A DNA stretch of 64,000 nt from Diadema setosum (lineage: Eukaryota > Echinodermata > Echinoidea > Diadematoida > Diadematidae), in NCBI RefSeq assembly GCF_964275005.1, contig NC_092706.1, forward strand, positions 10,053,144 through 10,117,143, written 5' to 3'. The notes under the pieces were generated by a model that worked only from the letters and a program-made list of their open reading frames with translations, was not told the origin of the DNA and did not search any database. Of the stretch, positions 34,698 through 46,342 are shown in pieces (the stretch's first letter is position 1; every line of letters begins with the position of its first letter). Both the position numbers and the translations under genes were made by a program.

Positions 34698-36485
34698 CCC
34701 CCCCCCCCGGTGAGACACACATTTGCCGCCTTCGCTATGTATAAGGAAGACTATTTGTTATGGCACAGTGTAGGGCAACGATCTGAATAAAAATGTTTAA
34801 AAAAAGAATCCACAAGTCTTCTATGAAAATGACGCAGTATAACTATTCTTTAAATTTTTACTCACATTATTATCTTATCGAGGAAAAGGTAGGGACGTAA
34901 TAGATTCGTAACAATACAAATTCTGCTGCGATCTGTGTCAGATCCCTTCCTCCCTCCCCCTTCTCCTCCTCTAACCTCCCCCTCCTCCATCCCCCCCCCC
35001 CCCAACTCTGCTTGACTACAATTATTTTGTTTTCTTATTATATTCTTATGGCACTAGATCTTAGTACATAGCAGTCATCACCGTCAGTATCACACAACTT
35101 TGAATGACTGTGGTATCTTAATGCATTTCTTTATTTTGGCTACCACTGAAACAGTTAATCTATTTGACAAAGCAAAGTCTTTCAAAGTACTTTGTAGGCA
35201 ATAAGGTGATGATGACACCCCCTTAATCAAAGATAACTGCCTGCATAAATATATGTACTCATGAAGAACTGATCAACACTGCAGGATTTATTTTTGAAAA
35301 AACAAAACAAAACCCAAAGGGCATCATTTTCAAAAGTGTCCCTTTGAGAAGCTTTACAGCCTTTCAATGTGCAATTCATGATGTAGGGGCAAATATCATC
35401 AAAAACACATTTATGATGTTTAAAAGTCAATTCAGAAATATGACCTCTACTTATGTTAGGCTCGCATTCTTACAACGCCACCAACGACGAAATATTGTTA
35501 CGCTTACGGTGGTACTGTGTAAAAAAGCAGAACCAAAGACTGTTCAGGCAGTGGACTAACTTTCGAACCACACATAGATTACGTTATTCAGAAAACGTGC
35601 ATGTGATCCCAATGAGGGCCTGGGGTGTCGGGGTATATGGTGGCCTTTGACGGGCTACAGGGGGAAAGAGTACTGTAAATGTCAGTTCCAATCTTTTTAT
35701 CCAGTATACGAGGGGTAGATTCTGTGATTTGTACAGATAATTTGTCCTTGCAGGTGAAAGCCGGGGATAAAAGTGATGTATCACACTTTTGCCCCCGGCA
35801 TATGCCCGGGGCAAAGTTTAGCAGTGCGTGTAATTGTGTTTGAGCACTAATAGCTAGCAACGAATTCAGTAAATAAAATACCATGAACATAATGTGCATC
35901 GTGGTGATCTAAATATATCGTAATACGGTAGGTGAAAGGGGAATGACACCCAAGAATGCAGCAATATTAGTATCAGAACACACCAGCGAAGTTCGAGGAA
36001 AGGATAATCGGACAGTCAGTTCAAAAGTTTTGAATTCTTAAAAGTTTTATTGCAGCCATCGCTGGATTAGAAGACTACAACACTTTGTGATGCCAGGTTT
36101 TAAAAACAATGCAAATGAAATATAAAGAGAATTCCTCAAAATTCCTTTTTTTAAAGAGGTAAAGTACATACTCCCTCCATATACTTGCTTAACTGACTGA
36201 CATACTGTTAAAGAAAATATTATTCCCGCTGCTTTCTGAAAAGAGTGAGTCAAGTGCTCTTTCGTCATATGCTATTATAGAAAAGTGAAAATATGATGAA
36301 TTTTCTTTGTTTTACGCGGTGTATATTCATGAAACATACCCCAAACTGTAGGGCTATTCAGGACCAGAAATAACTTGATTAAAGAAAAATTGCAAATGAT
36401 TTAGAAGCACAACAACGACATTTTATCAAAAGAGGGATAAAACAAGGAAGTTCTCAAATTTTCAAGACTCGAAGTTCTTTTTTTT
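34698..36485. other. Gene-free stretch
   Basis: C-rich tracts lie near 34,691-34,709 and 34,990-35,003. Short ORFs on both strands at 35,227-35,899 lack motifs and overlap. Nothing else could be supported. Confidence 0.5.
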
Positions 36486-36650
36486 TTTCTTTGTTGGGTA
36501 TGTGTGTGTGGCCCTGAAAAGGGTCTCCCACTCTCGTCGTTTCGGTAAGCATGTATACCGTTTTCATGCTTTTGAAAACGGTATTACCGAAGCGTCCAGA
36601 ATGGGCAGACTCTTTTTGAGGGTCACATATACTACCCGATAAAGAATACG
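36486..36650. mobile_element. Small palindromic MITE (~160 bp)
   Basis: The outer arms ('gggtatgtgtg..ccctgaaaagggtctcccactct' against its inverted, slightly diverged partner ending 'actacccgataaag') enclose a tight inner hairpin of ttcggta..accgttttc / gaaaacggt..taccgaa. It is non-coding. Confidence 0.7.
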
Positions 36651-36781
36651 TGGCTTACCATGAGGCCAGCCCTTCTACTATAGTAAACGTTTTATAATCG
36701 CCATTGAAACCCTACACGAATGAGCTCATGATGTCATCACCTCACTAGGGTCTTTTTTTAATATGTACAAAAAAACGAACA

Positions 36782-36782
<1 letters not shown>

Positions 36783-36822
<40 letters not shown>
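36783..36822. repeat. Poly(T) tract
   Basis: An uninterrupted run of nearly 40 T lies here. It could be the poly(A) tail of an old minus-strand retroposon, but no retroposon body was recognised beside it. The next few hundred bases up to 37,134 show nothing. Confidence 0.85.
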
Positions 36823-36825
<3 letters not shown>

Positions 36826-37134
36826 ATAAAATCTGTATAACGTAATGTTATTCATAGCTGAGATTTGAGACTTGGGCATAATTACATTTGAGCAAAAAGT
36901 AAAACAAAACAAAACAAAACAGAACCTGAAAATCTAAAGATTTTATGAACAAGCTATGACGACATGGCAAGACAGTGGTGACGCCGATGTCCATCAGCAG
37001 CTCACTCATTTGCATATTCATATTGACTGTTCAAGAACTGTTTTGTGAAATTTTGTTGTGTGAAACTTCCCAAGTTCATTTACTCCCCTAAACTTTCTCC
37101 GATTTTGGTCAAAATTTCACCAAACAAATGAACA

Positions 37135-37313
37135 GATCTTTGGAATAACGAACCTTCGGAATAACGCCACAAATGTTCGGATTAACGAACCCTTTTTCAT
37201 TTTCGGATTAACGAACCTCTAGGTATAGGGAATTTGTGTGTTTCGGATTAACGAACCTTCGGAATAACGAACCTTCGGAATATCGAACCTTCGGAATAAC
37301 GAACAGCACCCAT
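37135..37313. repeat. Self-complementary TTCGGAATAACGAA repeat, copy 2 (inverse orientation)
   Basis: This is the reverse complement of the left part of the repeat at 26,257-26,530, including the shared central 'ctctaggtatagggaattt'. It ends with the same 'gaacagcaccc' that begins copy 1 as 'gggtgctgttc'. Confidence 0.8.
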
Positions 37314-38235
37314 CTGATAAATCTTTAAGTCTGGAATGTGATGCTAGATACACGCATAAACACCCCCCCCCCCCCACACACACATAACTTTCACTCAGTA
37401 CACCTGCATTCACTTATGCAAATATCAAATAAGCGCACGTAAACACAGGCATTCAACGCAAACAGTGTACGCAGTATAGTATTTCTACAGATATTTGTAC
37501 TTAAAGTGGTGCTGATAAATCAGAAAAATTAGGAAAAAAAGAACGACAACAGAATGACAGATTCATATTTGCCTGCCGAATTTAATGGACTCACGGAAAT
37601 ATTATAACCTGTCGGAGCGGATGAACAAAATCGTTTTCAGCAAGCTAGCATGCTCACATCACAACCAAGACGTGGGCAAATGATAATGGTTTTAAAATGG
37701 TAAAGAAACATCATACTCGAATTATTTTAATGGACAAAAAAAAAAGAAAAAAAAAAGTCGCTCCCCTTTCCTATTGGGCTGAGGAAGCGACTTAATAATT
37801 CTAAAGCAAGTTATTCAAAACATTTTGTCAATAACAAACAAAACACCACGGTTATTTTCAAAGAAAACCAGGACATATTTTTCCCTGTAACACTCCCCCC
37901 CCCCCCAAGAAACAAGAAAAGAAATGTTATATTTTCTGCACCGACCAATATCCTTGTCATCCAGTAATAGTGTATGTACTAATGCCGCGCAGTGATAAAT
38001 ACACCCTGGTCAACCACGTTACAATACAACACGAATCATCAGAATCGAATAACGTGAGGTTGAAAGGACCACCCGATCTCCATTTCACAATTAGATTTTG
38101 TGTATGAAGAGACTCCGGATAATCCTTAAATACCTGCATGCCACTTGCCATTCAAAATTATCCATTAATACTCAGATTTTCTCGACGTTTCAATTTTTGT
38201 CTTGATTATAGGCCTATAATATAGCCTACTTGATT
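37314..38235. other. Gene-free stretch
   Basis: C tracts lie at about 37,363-37,375 and 37,895-37,906, with an (ac)n run beside the first. There is an A-rich tract at about 37,736-37,757. No gene or defined element was found. Confidence 0.5.
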
Positions 38236-38520
38236 CGGTGGCGCTGTGGCTGATAGTGGATATTACGATTCCCGACTCCCAATCAGAAGACCCGAGTTCG
38301 ATTCCCGCCCAATGCTTACGTCTTTGGACGGGATATTTTTACACACAATTTTCCTTTCGACCCAGGTGTATACCTGGAAACCTGACAATGCTAGGGTAAT
38401 AATAATGTCAGGACCCTCTGGTAGAGCAGTGGCAACACTGAAGAGGCTACCCTGGGTAAAGAAGACCTTAGGCCCTATCATTATTATTATCATCATCATC
38501 ATCGTCATCATCATTCATGC
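38236..38520 (+). mobile_element. tRNA-derived SINE
   Basis: The head contains an A-box-like tggctgatagtgg (about 38,247) and a B-box-like gagttcgattccc (about 38,294), about 47 bp apart as in a tRNA-derived pol III promoter. A non-tRNA body follows ('tacctggaaacctgacaatg', 'ggcaacactgaagaggctac'), then a trinucleotide tail (tta/tca)n at about 38,478-38,515. It is non-autonomous and would depend on a LINE partner. Confidence 0.75.
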
Positions 38521-39093
38521 CTCACTAAATTCAGTGTAACCCTTCTTGATAACTTTTGTATTTCCTTTCACAGGTCTGACCTGCGTAGGTTGCCTAGTGT
38601 AGCGTATACTACGCCGAAATTGGCCGCACACTCACGCAAGTGACCGTAAGAATGAGAAGAAATCAAAGGACTTTACATCGGTCTGGCGTAGAATTACGTG
38701 TGTTTACTGGGTTCTATGCCAAAAGTACGCGAAAAAAAAAAAACCCAAACATGTTAAATTTCTTCGCGTAAACTACCCCTTTGCGACGTATTGTTGTATA
38801 CGCAGGCCGGCGTAGCCAAAGCGCAGGGTAACGTACCCTCGGCGTAGTCGGTAAGTAACAATACGCAACTCTACGCATGCTCGGTGTGACAGATTCTCTA
38901 TCTTTTGTATTTAATTATGATGACGGTGAAGTGATAGCCCACTGAAAAATAAGAAAAGCGCGAGAGAAAAAAAGAAAGAAACTAAAAGAAGCCCCTCACA
39001 AACGCAACACTTGAAAAAAAAAATCAGAAAGTAAAGGCCTATGTTAAATAAATGAGATGCAAAATTATGTCAAGAGTGCCGCTTCTTGCTTAC

Positions 39094-39286
39094 CGAAACC
39101 GACGGATAAGCCATGCGACAGACCGACAGCCAGCCCGATCTCCGCCGTGGTCGAATGGAGATCCGCGACGATGTCGGGAAGGAGGACGCCGAAGGCCTTG
39201 AGCGTGCCGATGTAAACGAGATTGACGGAGAAGGCACAAATGACCACTAACCACCTCCAGTCCGCCAGGAGCATCGTCGTTTTCAT
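39094..39286 (-). CDS. First coding exon of an SLC16/MCT-type transporter
   Basis: The exon encodes about 64 residues. MKTTMLLADWRWLVVICAFS starts the first membrane helix, and the helix with the loop after it (GTLKAFGVLLPDIVADLHST) has the monocarboxylate-transporter pattern (D-x-x-W..V...G..K.FGV..). The second helix begins at AEIGLAVGLSHGLSVG. The exon ends at a GTAAGC donor (39,093), phase 1. An in-frame TAG a few codons upstream supports the start. The family moves monocarboxylates or related metabolites through membranes with protons. I could not recognise any later exon at lower coordinates, so either the introns are long or the gene is truncated. Confidence 0.65.
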
Positions 39287-40292
39287 GTCATCCTCAAAGA
39301 ATTGCCTCCTTTGCTAGTTGCCTTTTTTTTTTAAGTTCTCATCTGCAGCAGTGATCAGGAGTTCATTTCATGTAGAGAATGTAGTCATGAAACACATTCA
39401 GAACGCCCCACAGACAAGGAGCGTAAAAAGCTACACGATAAAATTTTCACGATATAATAGCTCAAATCCGAGATCCTGTGGCGAGAGTATTAGCGACTAA
39501 TTGATCGTACATGAATACATACTAGGCTTTAGACAGAAAGATCCGTCTGTCCGGAGGAGTCTTTTATTTTTTGACATTATCGCTCTCCTCCGTAGACAAA
39601 GGGGATCCGTGAAGCCAGACGCAGTCTCCGCGGAACATTTCCCCGACGACCAGATACAGACCGATCTTTCGGTCAAACTAGGCTCCAACTTAAGTGGTCG
39701 AAGCGTATAAAATTATATTGAGCCAGCGCCATTCCTTTTTCTTTGTAGAGATAATCCATATTAGTAAAGTGTAAATAATACACGTATCTCTACGGGCAGA
39801 GCACATCGTGCGCATTAGACTGGCTTTGTTTGTACTCTTCCTTCTCCCCCCCCCCCCCCCCCCCATCTCACCCTCTCACTGCTATGTCAAACGCCATCCA
39901 TCTTTCTCCGACGACGTTGGCCTACCTACTTACGAAGTTGGTTCCCTTAAAATTAAATATCATGCCAGAAGATTCAGAGCTACTGAGCTTTATTAAAAAT
40001 GAGGCTAATTTAAAACGATAATCATATCGGTTATTCTTTATCCCCGATATCATCATCAGAACTTAATTATTCCGACTAGGATAAACAATAGACACCCAAT
40101 TCTATACACACACACACACAAAAAAAGTATAATATGTAATTCTTATGGAAAGTCAATTAAATACATATACTCGCACTTACCATTTTAGAAAAAGGCATTT
40201 AACACCATGATAAATGTCAAACAACACCGTGTCAAACATGATTACGCGACTTTTCACGTCATGTCATCATACCATTATAGTTGTGCACACAC

Positions 40293-40343
<51 letters not shown>

Positions 40344-41602
40344 GTGTGTGTGTGTGTGTGTGTTTGTGCGTGGTACGTGTGTGTAATCTGTTGTTAAATC
40401 ATTACAACCATTTCGAGAAAACGTGAATACATGTGTACATGTACTAAAATTTTATAACTATTGAACCTCGGGTCCGACGTTAAGATTTTACCCCTGCAAT
40501 ATACGTTTCGTTTTTTGTTTAGTTTTTTTTTTTTTCAGCCCTTGTTTTTACAGCTGACTTGAGCATGGCGCGCAATTGTACATTAAAAAAAAAAAACAAG
40601 CAAACAAACAGAAAATATGGTTTATACAGCTATGAGGTTTTTTTGTTCTTTTTTTAACATAAATTTCCCTCCATATTCCTCACAATTTTGCGCTACATTA
40701 ACTTCAGTTTGTTTTTATTTCATGAAGATCAAAATATATGCAGGCCTATGTTACAAGTGTTTGTCAGCACTACGAAACTGGAGAGAAATTTTATTTTCCT
40801 GTTTGAATGTGGAAAAGTCAGATTATTTAAAAGTGTTTGCGTGTGTGCGCTCGCGCGCGCCGTGTGTGTGTGTGTGTGTGTGGGGGGGGGGTGATATGTA
40901 TATAGGCCTACGATGTTTTGATTGAATCTGTTTTCGACATAAAATCTCTAGTAATTTTGAGAATGCATACATGTATTCAATAATCATCACATTTTTCTCT
41001 TTCAAATTACACAATGCGAAGTCCCGGATATCACAAAATGAACGCAGGTTGTCACTGGCCGCGGTCACAGTACCCCGACGAGTGTTTATTAGAAAAATGT
41101 AAAGTACAATATCAAGTTTTCAAAATATAGAGTACATATTTTTAGCAAAATAGCAATAGTACTGTTCCATACACATAAGTCTGGTTTCCTGACCAGTAGA
41201 CCCCTGTGTTATAATTATGCTATAATTTCCAAAATTATAGATTGCTAGAGGGCTGTTTAACATCACTTCTGTGATTGATGGGTATTTATTTGGTCTATTT
41301 TCTTTTAAGGACTGGTTTCTATATGAAGAGTTTGTTTGCAAAAACCGATAAGTCAATTTTTGAAGATTTTTAAGTACGGTCTCTGTCATAAAGTACAAAA
41401 TAATACCTTTTAAATGATATATTGGTCACTACATATAAGGGCACATTTTTGAAATTATAGTCAAAAGAAGCAAAAATTTTCTTATTATTCTCTTTGTTTT
41501 TCTTGACCTTTAATCGGAAATATCTCCTTTTGGCAAATATGGACTTATCGGTTTTTGCGAACAAACTCTTCATATTTTGCAGCATTGCCTTTTGATTCAT
41601 AG
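39287..41602. other. Gene-free stretch with microsatellites
   Basis: A more GC-balanced segment at 39,500-39,720 could contain the 5' UTR or promoter of the transporter exon, but no motif decides it. There is a C tract at 39,847-39,864, a (ta)n then (tg)n run at about 40,297-40,363, and a (gt)n with G10 run at about 40,860-40,890. No other gene was seen. Confidence 0.5.
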
Positions 41603-42815
41603 ACAATGATAGACTGGAAATGTCGCTATGGCAACTGGTGATGCCTATGCCATACAACACGGTTCTCCAAATAGCTCGAGTACGTCTTGACAATGTGAGA
41701 CAACAGTTTCACATAATTGGCAAAAATATGAAATGACATGCTTCTCACATATGTGTTGGTGTTTACTTTCCTTGAGCTATAGGTCTCATTTGGATGGATG
41801 GCTGTACAGGTTAGGAGAGCAAGTATTTTAAACTGGGAATTTGAGCATTTTTGCTTGACCTTTGACCTTAGCCCTTTGACCCCATGGATTCCCGAGAGAA
41901 TCATTGTCAGGCAGTACATGCATCATGTACAAAATTTTACGAAGATACCTTGAGCCAGCTCTGAGGCATGGAGAAAAGAAGTGAAAGTCCATCACATCAC
42001 ACTGGTTCCCTTTGATAAACATCCAAACACTACAAACAAAGAAACATTTCCCCCATCCAAAACATAAACATGAAACGTTGCTTTGGCGACTTCTGAAAGG
42101 TATGTCTGAGGAAGTGAAATTTATCCTTTTCACTTGACCTTTTACCTTTTGACCATTGGCCTTTTGGCCAAAAACGTTCCGAGAGAATCTCTACGTGGTA
42201 ATTGTACATTAAGTTTCAAGAAAATACCTTTAGGCATTGCATAGATATGAGCAAAATAGTGACATTTTGAGGAGTTGACCTTGACCTTTGACCCCATAAC
42301 CCCCCCCCCCCCAAAAAAAAAAAAAAAAGAAAAAAAAAAAGATTCTCTGTTAGGAAATACATGCATATTTCCATGAAGATACCTTGAACCATTTCCGATA
42401 TGGAGAAAAAAGTGAAATGTTGGCATTTTCACTTGAACCCTGACCTTTGACCTCATGGCCCAAAATTTTTTCTAGACAATGTTAGACAGGTAATACATGT
42501 TTACAATAAGTTTTAAGAAAATACCTTCAGGCATTGTAGATATGAGGGCAATAGTGAAATTTTAAGCATTTGGCCCTTGACCTTTGACCTTGAGTACATG
42601 CACTCAAAAGTTGATAGGCACAACTTTGTCCACCCATACATATACATGCGAAGTTTCATTAGGATACAACATTTTTTTTTTTTTTTTTTTTTTTTTGGGG
42701 GGGGGGGGGGGGGTTAAATGGTCCACAAAATTGATTATGGACGGAAAGACGGAAGGACGGACAGACAACCCGAAAACATAATGCCTCCGGCAACACTTCA
42801 AGGCGGAGGTATAAA
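41603..42815 (+). repeat. DR1-rich dispersed repeat, copy 1
   Basis: It starts with 'gaaatgtcgctatggcaactgg', split as a short stem-loop, then 'tgcctatgccata'. It ends in 'acccgaaaacataatgcct' plus a hairpin of cggaggc-type sequence and an A-rich tail. Inside, ~150-bp units each hold tgacctttgacc (about 42,135, 42,285, 42,440 and 42,580), the reverse complement of a nuclear-receptor DR1 site. A C/A block and a T/G block interrupt it at about 42,300 and 42,670-42,713. Same strand orientation as the other two copies. Confidence 0.8.
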
Positions 42816-43179
42816 AATCAATAAAAATAAAGAATGAAATAATAACTAGGTATCAAAGATGTTTACCATCAAGCAAAGGCAAATGAACAAACTATGGTAA
42901 TAAATTCACGGGGGTGGGGGGGGGGGGGCTAACCAAAATGGCACAGGTGAAAATCTATAGGAGCATCGCAGAATTTGATATGTGGTAAAAGAAGCATAGA
43001 AATGCGCAATTTGTTAACAAGGAACAGCTACCATGGAATGATTTCTTTTCTGCACAGAATCTGAATGCCTCATACAAGGCATGTATTCAAACTTCTCTGA
43101 AAACGATGACCCTGAAATATCCTAACATCACTTTTCATTTCTGCAATCCCCATTATATCAATCACTATTAAACAAACAA
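42816..43179. other. Spacer between DR1-repeat copies
   Basis: It contains a G tract at about 42,905-42,918. The segment from about 43,015 ('aaggaacagctaccatggaa') to 43,178 is similar to 44,578-44,720, so the DR1 repeats belong to a larger locally duplicated block. There is no gene. Confidence 0.5.
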
Positions 43180-44492
43180 AAGACTAGAAATGTCGCTTTG
43201 GCGACTGGTATGCCTCCGCCATAATGCATGATTTTCCCAATAGGTCTAGATAGTACATGTGGACACTGTGTGATTACATTTTCACAAAATTGGCAAAATA
43301 TTGGAATGACAAGTTTGTCACAAATGTGTTGAATGTTCACCTTCCTTGACGTAGGTTTAATTGGATGAATAGGAGAGCATGTATCTAGGGATTTAAGGAC
43401 TTTAACTTGACTTTGAACCATTCATACATTTAGGCATTGAGTAATTTTCAAGGTACAGGTGTGGAGAAAAAGTGCAATTTCTGAATTGAATAGTAAATTG
43501 TTACCATTTTCATCTGGCCCTTGACCCTAAAATTCATGAGATAATTACTTTCAGGTAGAACATGCATAATATATACTAAGTTTCAAGGTAACTTGAGCCA
43601 CTTCCGAGATATGGAGGAAAAAGTTAGTTCAGCACTTTCACTTGATCTTTGACCTTTTGACCTTTGAGGCAAAAAGAGAAAAAAAAAACTTTCCAGAGAA
43701 TTTCTATTAGGTTACACACGCATACACCAAGTGTAAAAAAATAACCCTGCTGGCATTGCATAAATATGAGGGTAATAGTAAAATTTTGAAGACTTGCACT
43801 TGACCTTTGACCCCTGACCTTTGACCCCATGAACCCTACATTCTCTAGATAATCACTTCCAGTCAGTACATGTATATACTATGATCCATGAAGATACCTT
43901 GAACAATTTTCCAAGGTACAGAGAAAAAAAAGAAGTTTTAATATTTCTACTTGACCTTTTGACCTTTGACCTTTGACCTCATGACCCAAACTTTCACCAG
44001 AGAATCTTAATTGGGTAATACATGTATACACTAAGTTCCAAGAAAATATCTTCAGGCATTCAATAGATATGGTGGAAATAGTGAAATTTTATGTATTTGA
44101 CCCTGACCTTTTGACCTTTGACCTTTGACCTCATGACCCAAACTTTCACCAGAGAATCTTAATTGGGTAATACATGTATACACTAAGTTTCAAGAAAATA
44201 TCTTCAGGCATTCAATAGATATGGTGGAAATAGTGAAATTTTATGTATTTGACCTTGACCTTTTGACCTTTGACCTTGAGCATGTGCACCCAAAAGTTGA
44301 TAGGCACAACTTCACCCCTTAATACACATACATGCCAAGTTTCATTAGAATACCTCAACAGGTTTCGATAGTTACCTTGTCCACAAAATTCATTACGGAC
44401 GGACGGAAGGACGGACGGACGGACGGATGGACGGACGGACAACCCGAAAACATAATGCCTCCGGCACCACTTCGTGGCGGAGGCATAAAAAA
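43180..44492 (+). repeat. DR1-rich dispersed repeat, copy 2
   Basis: It starts agaaatgtcgctttggcgac. It ends at the hairpin atgcctccggcaccacttcg / tggcggaggcat followed by A's. It contains about five tandem ~155-bp units. Clusters of tgaccttttgacctttgacc lie at about 43,640, 43,800, 43,955, 44,105 and 44,255. Two adjacent units (about 43,950-44,265) are nearly identical, so the array expanded recently. A (ggac)n run (44,398-44,440) precedes the end. Confidence 0.85.
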
Positions 44493-44790
44493 ACATCTAG
44501 CTCCACAAGAGTCAAAACTGTGGTCTGTAGCGATATCTGCCATTGACAAATGTGGAAGTCAAACAAATACCATTTGTTCACAAGGAACTACTACCATGGA
44601 ATGTTTTCTTTCTGCACAAAATCCTAATAGCACTTACAGGCACGCATCAAACATGGCTCACATCAAACACAATTTCAGTCATCCCCGTTGTATCAAACAA
44701 TAACAAAACAAACAAATCAAAAAAATATCTAGCTCCACATGAGTCCAAACCGTGCCCTGTAGTGATATCTGCCATTGACGGAAGTGAAAT
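44493..44790. repeat. Direct duplication of a ~70-bp segment
   Basis: The segment 'atctagctccacaagagtca' through 'gatatctgccattgac' (about 44,493-44,550) recurs at about 44,727-44,782. The sequence between them resembles 43,015-43,178. This continues the local duplication that includes the DR1 repeat. Confidence 0.7.
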
Positions 44791-46084
44791 TCTTTGAGTG
44801 TGTATAAAATCTTGTTGCTCATGCCATGGTCTCGGTGTCAGAATGAATTTGTGAAAGACTGTGGAGTTATCTGCATAGTGTGAGCATACATACTGTAAAT
44901 CACAATACACTGTGCATTGGTTAACAAGGTATATGGAGTATTTGGGCCACGTAGACAGAAAAACTAATATCATTTATGACGCATTTCAGCACAATTTGGG
45001 CTAAATACTATTTTTAAGCATTTTGAAGTCCATCATGAGACAGAGCAAAACAAAACCTTCCCACTGATACCTCAGTGATTAAAAATATTACCCCATATTT
45101 TCTTGTTATGTTCTCTGTCTTTTAGCAGCCTTTAAATCACAAAAATCTCATCTTCGCAAGAATGGAGTTGGCTTGTTTTGTGATAAAATGCTTCATATAT
45201 AGAGCTCTATACTTTAATCATGAATCAGCATTCACTGGGGTGAAGACTCTTGGGAGATTTGTGTTGGGGCCTGCCTGTGATTCTCTTTTTTGTGTGATTG
45301 TCAAAATTTTGGACCTTAGAGAGTAATACTCTCAGCAGCATAAGACATTGCCAAATTCTCAGAATGGACATCAGAATTGCATCCACTTACTGTACAGACT
45401 ATCATATCTACATACTGGTGTTTCACAAACAACAGCACAGCTCTACAAACAACCCTGAACCCTTCAAGAAAGAACAGAAAGACAAAAGGAAGACTACTCT
45501 ACCTGTAAACCTGGGCAGTGATGAATTGATGAAATACTAAATTTACACACAATGGTTTCTATAATCATGGCATGCCAACAAGAAACAGGATGCGCTATAT
45601 GGCCTGTATCAATTTGTCTCCCTCTGTACAAATGTATTCATAGGATCACAACTGCTAATCTCTATTCAGCAAAAATGTCGGAAAAAGGAATCAGCAGGAA
45701 TTGATCCTGTTAAATCTACTGCTTTCCGGGGAGCAACACTAACCACCAGGCTGTCCCTGGTTGACAGCTTACTGCAGTGACACGGTGACATGATGAACTT
45801 GGAACAAATACCCAGGCTCTGGGGGAGATGACAGCACCAATTCCCACTGGTTCCTTTTTTCCGACATGTTTGTTAAAATGTAGATCAGCATGTGCGATCT
45901 TCCAAATATATCTGTTAAGAGGAGGACAACTGATAAAGGTCATAGCACATCTTCACCTCTCTACTTTATAATCTCTGACCTCCAAGAAACATAATTTTAG
46001 AATACAGAGTAGCAATTTTAGTTTGGCAATACACTGTAGTACTCCAAAGATCTGCGACAAGGTGCTGCATAATATTATCCAACT
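44791..46084. other. 3' flank of the JmjC gene
   Basis: This should include the 3' UTR of the minus-strand JmjC gene. An ATTAAA-like signal on the minus strand lies at about 45,212. Nearer canonical AATAAA was not seen, so the 3' end is undefined. Nothing else coding was recognised apart from the SINE-like head at 45,690-45,757. Confidence 0.4.
45690..45757 (-). mobile_element. Possible tRNA-derived SINE head
   Basis: On the minus strand, cctggtggttagtgttgctc resembles a tRNA 5' half with an A box, and ggatcaattcctgctg about 40 bp later resembles a B box (one mismatch to GGTTCAATTCC). No tail was defined. It may instead be a decayed tRNA pseudogene. Confidence 0.4.
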
Positions 46085-46342
46085 TCATAATTCATCATGT
46101 CTGTCTTCAAAGCTGGTATTTTCCTCCGTAAAACTCGGCTCTTCTATCGCTTCCTCCACAGAGTGGGGGACACTGTATTTCCTGAAGAGGTCGTGGTATG
46201 CAAACTGTTTGTACCAGAGGCGTTCGATCGTAGAGTCTCGCGGGGCACGCTGGCCGAACTTGGCAAAGGCCCTGTCGCCGTTTGTCATCACCATCCGTCC
46301 CGTAATCTGGTCCGCGCCGTCTGGGTCGAGTACTGATAGAAT
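46085..46342 (-). CDS. JmjC gene exon 10: last EF-like loop and HDEL
   Basis: It opens with ILSVLDPDGADQITGRMV, an EF-like loop with Asp at positions 1 and 3 and Ile at 8 but no Glu at 12. 'TNGDRAFAKFGQRAPRD', an aromatic segment (ERLWYKQFAYHDLF) and an acidic tail follow, ending SFEDRHDEL then a TGA stop at 46,085-46,087. HDEL is a classical ER-retrieval signal read by KDEL receptors. The acceptor is gtgaaccag at 46,343-46,351. Confidence 0.85.
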   Translation of the reverse strand: MLSVLDPDGADQITGRMVMTNGDRAFAKFGQRAPRDSTIERLWYKQFAYHDLFRKYSVPHSVEEAIEEPSFTEENTSFEDRHDEL

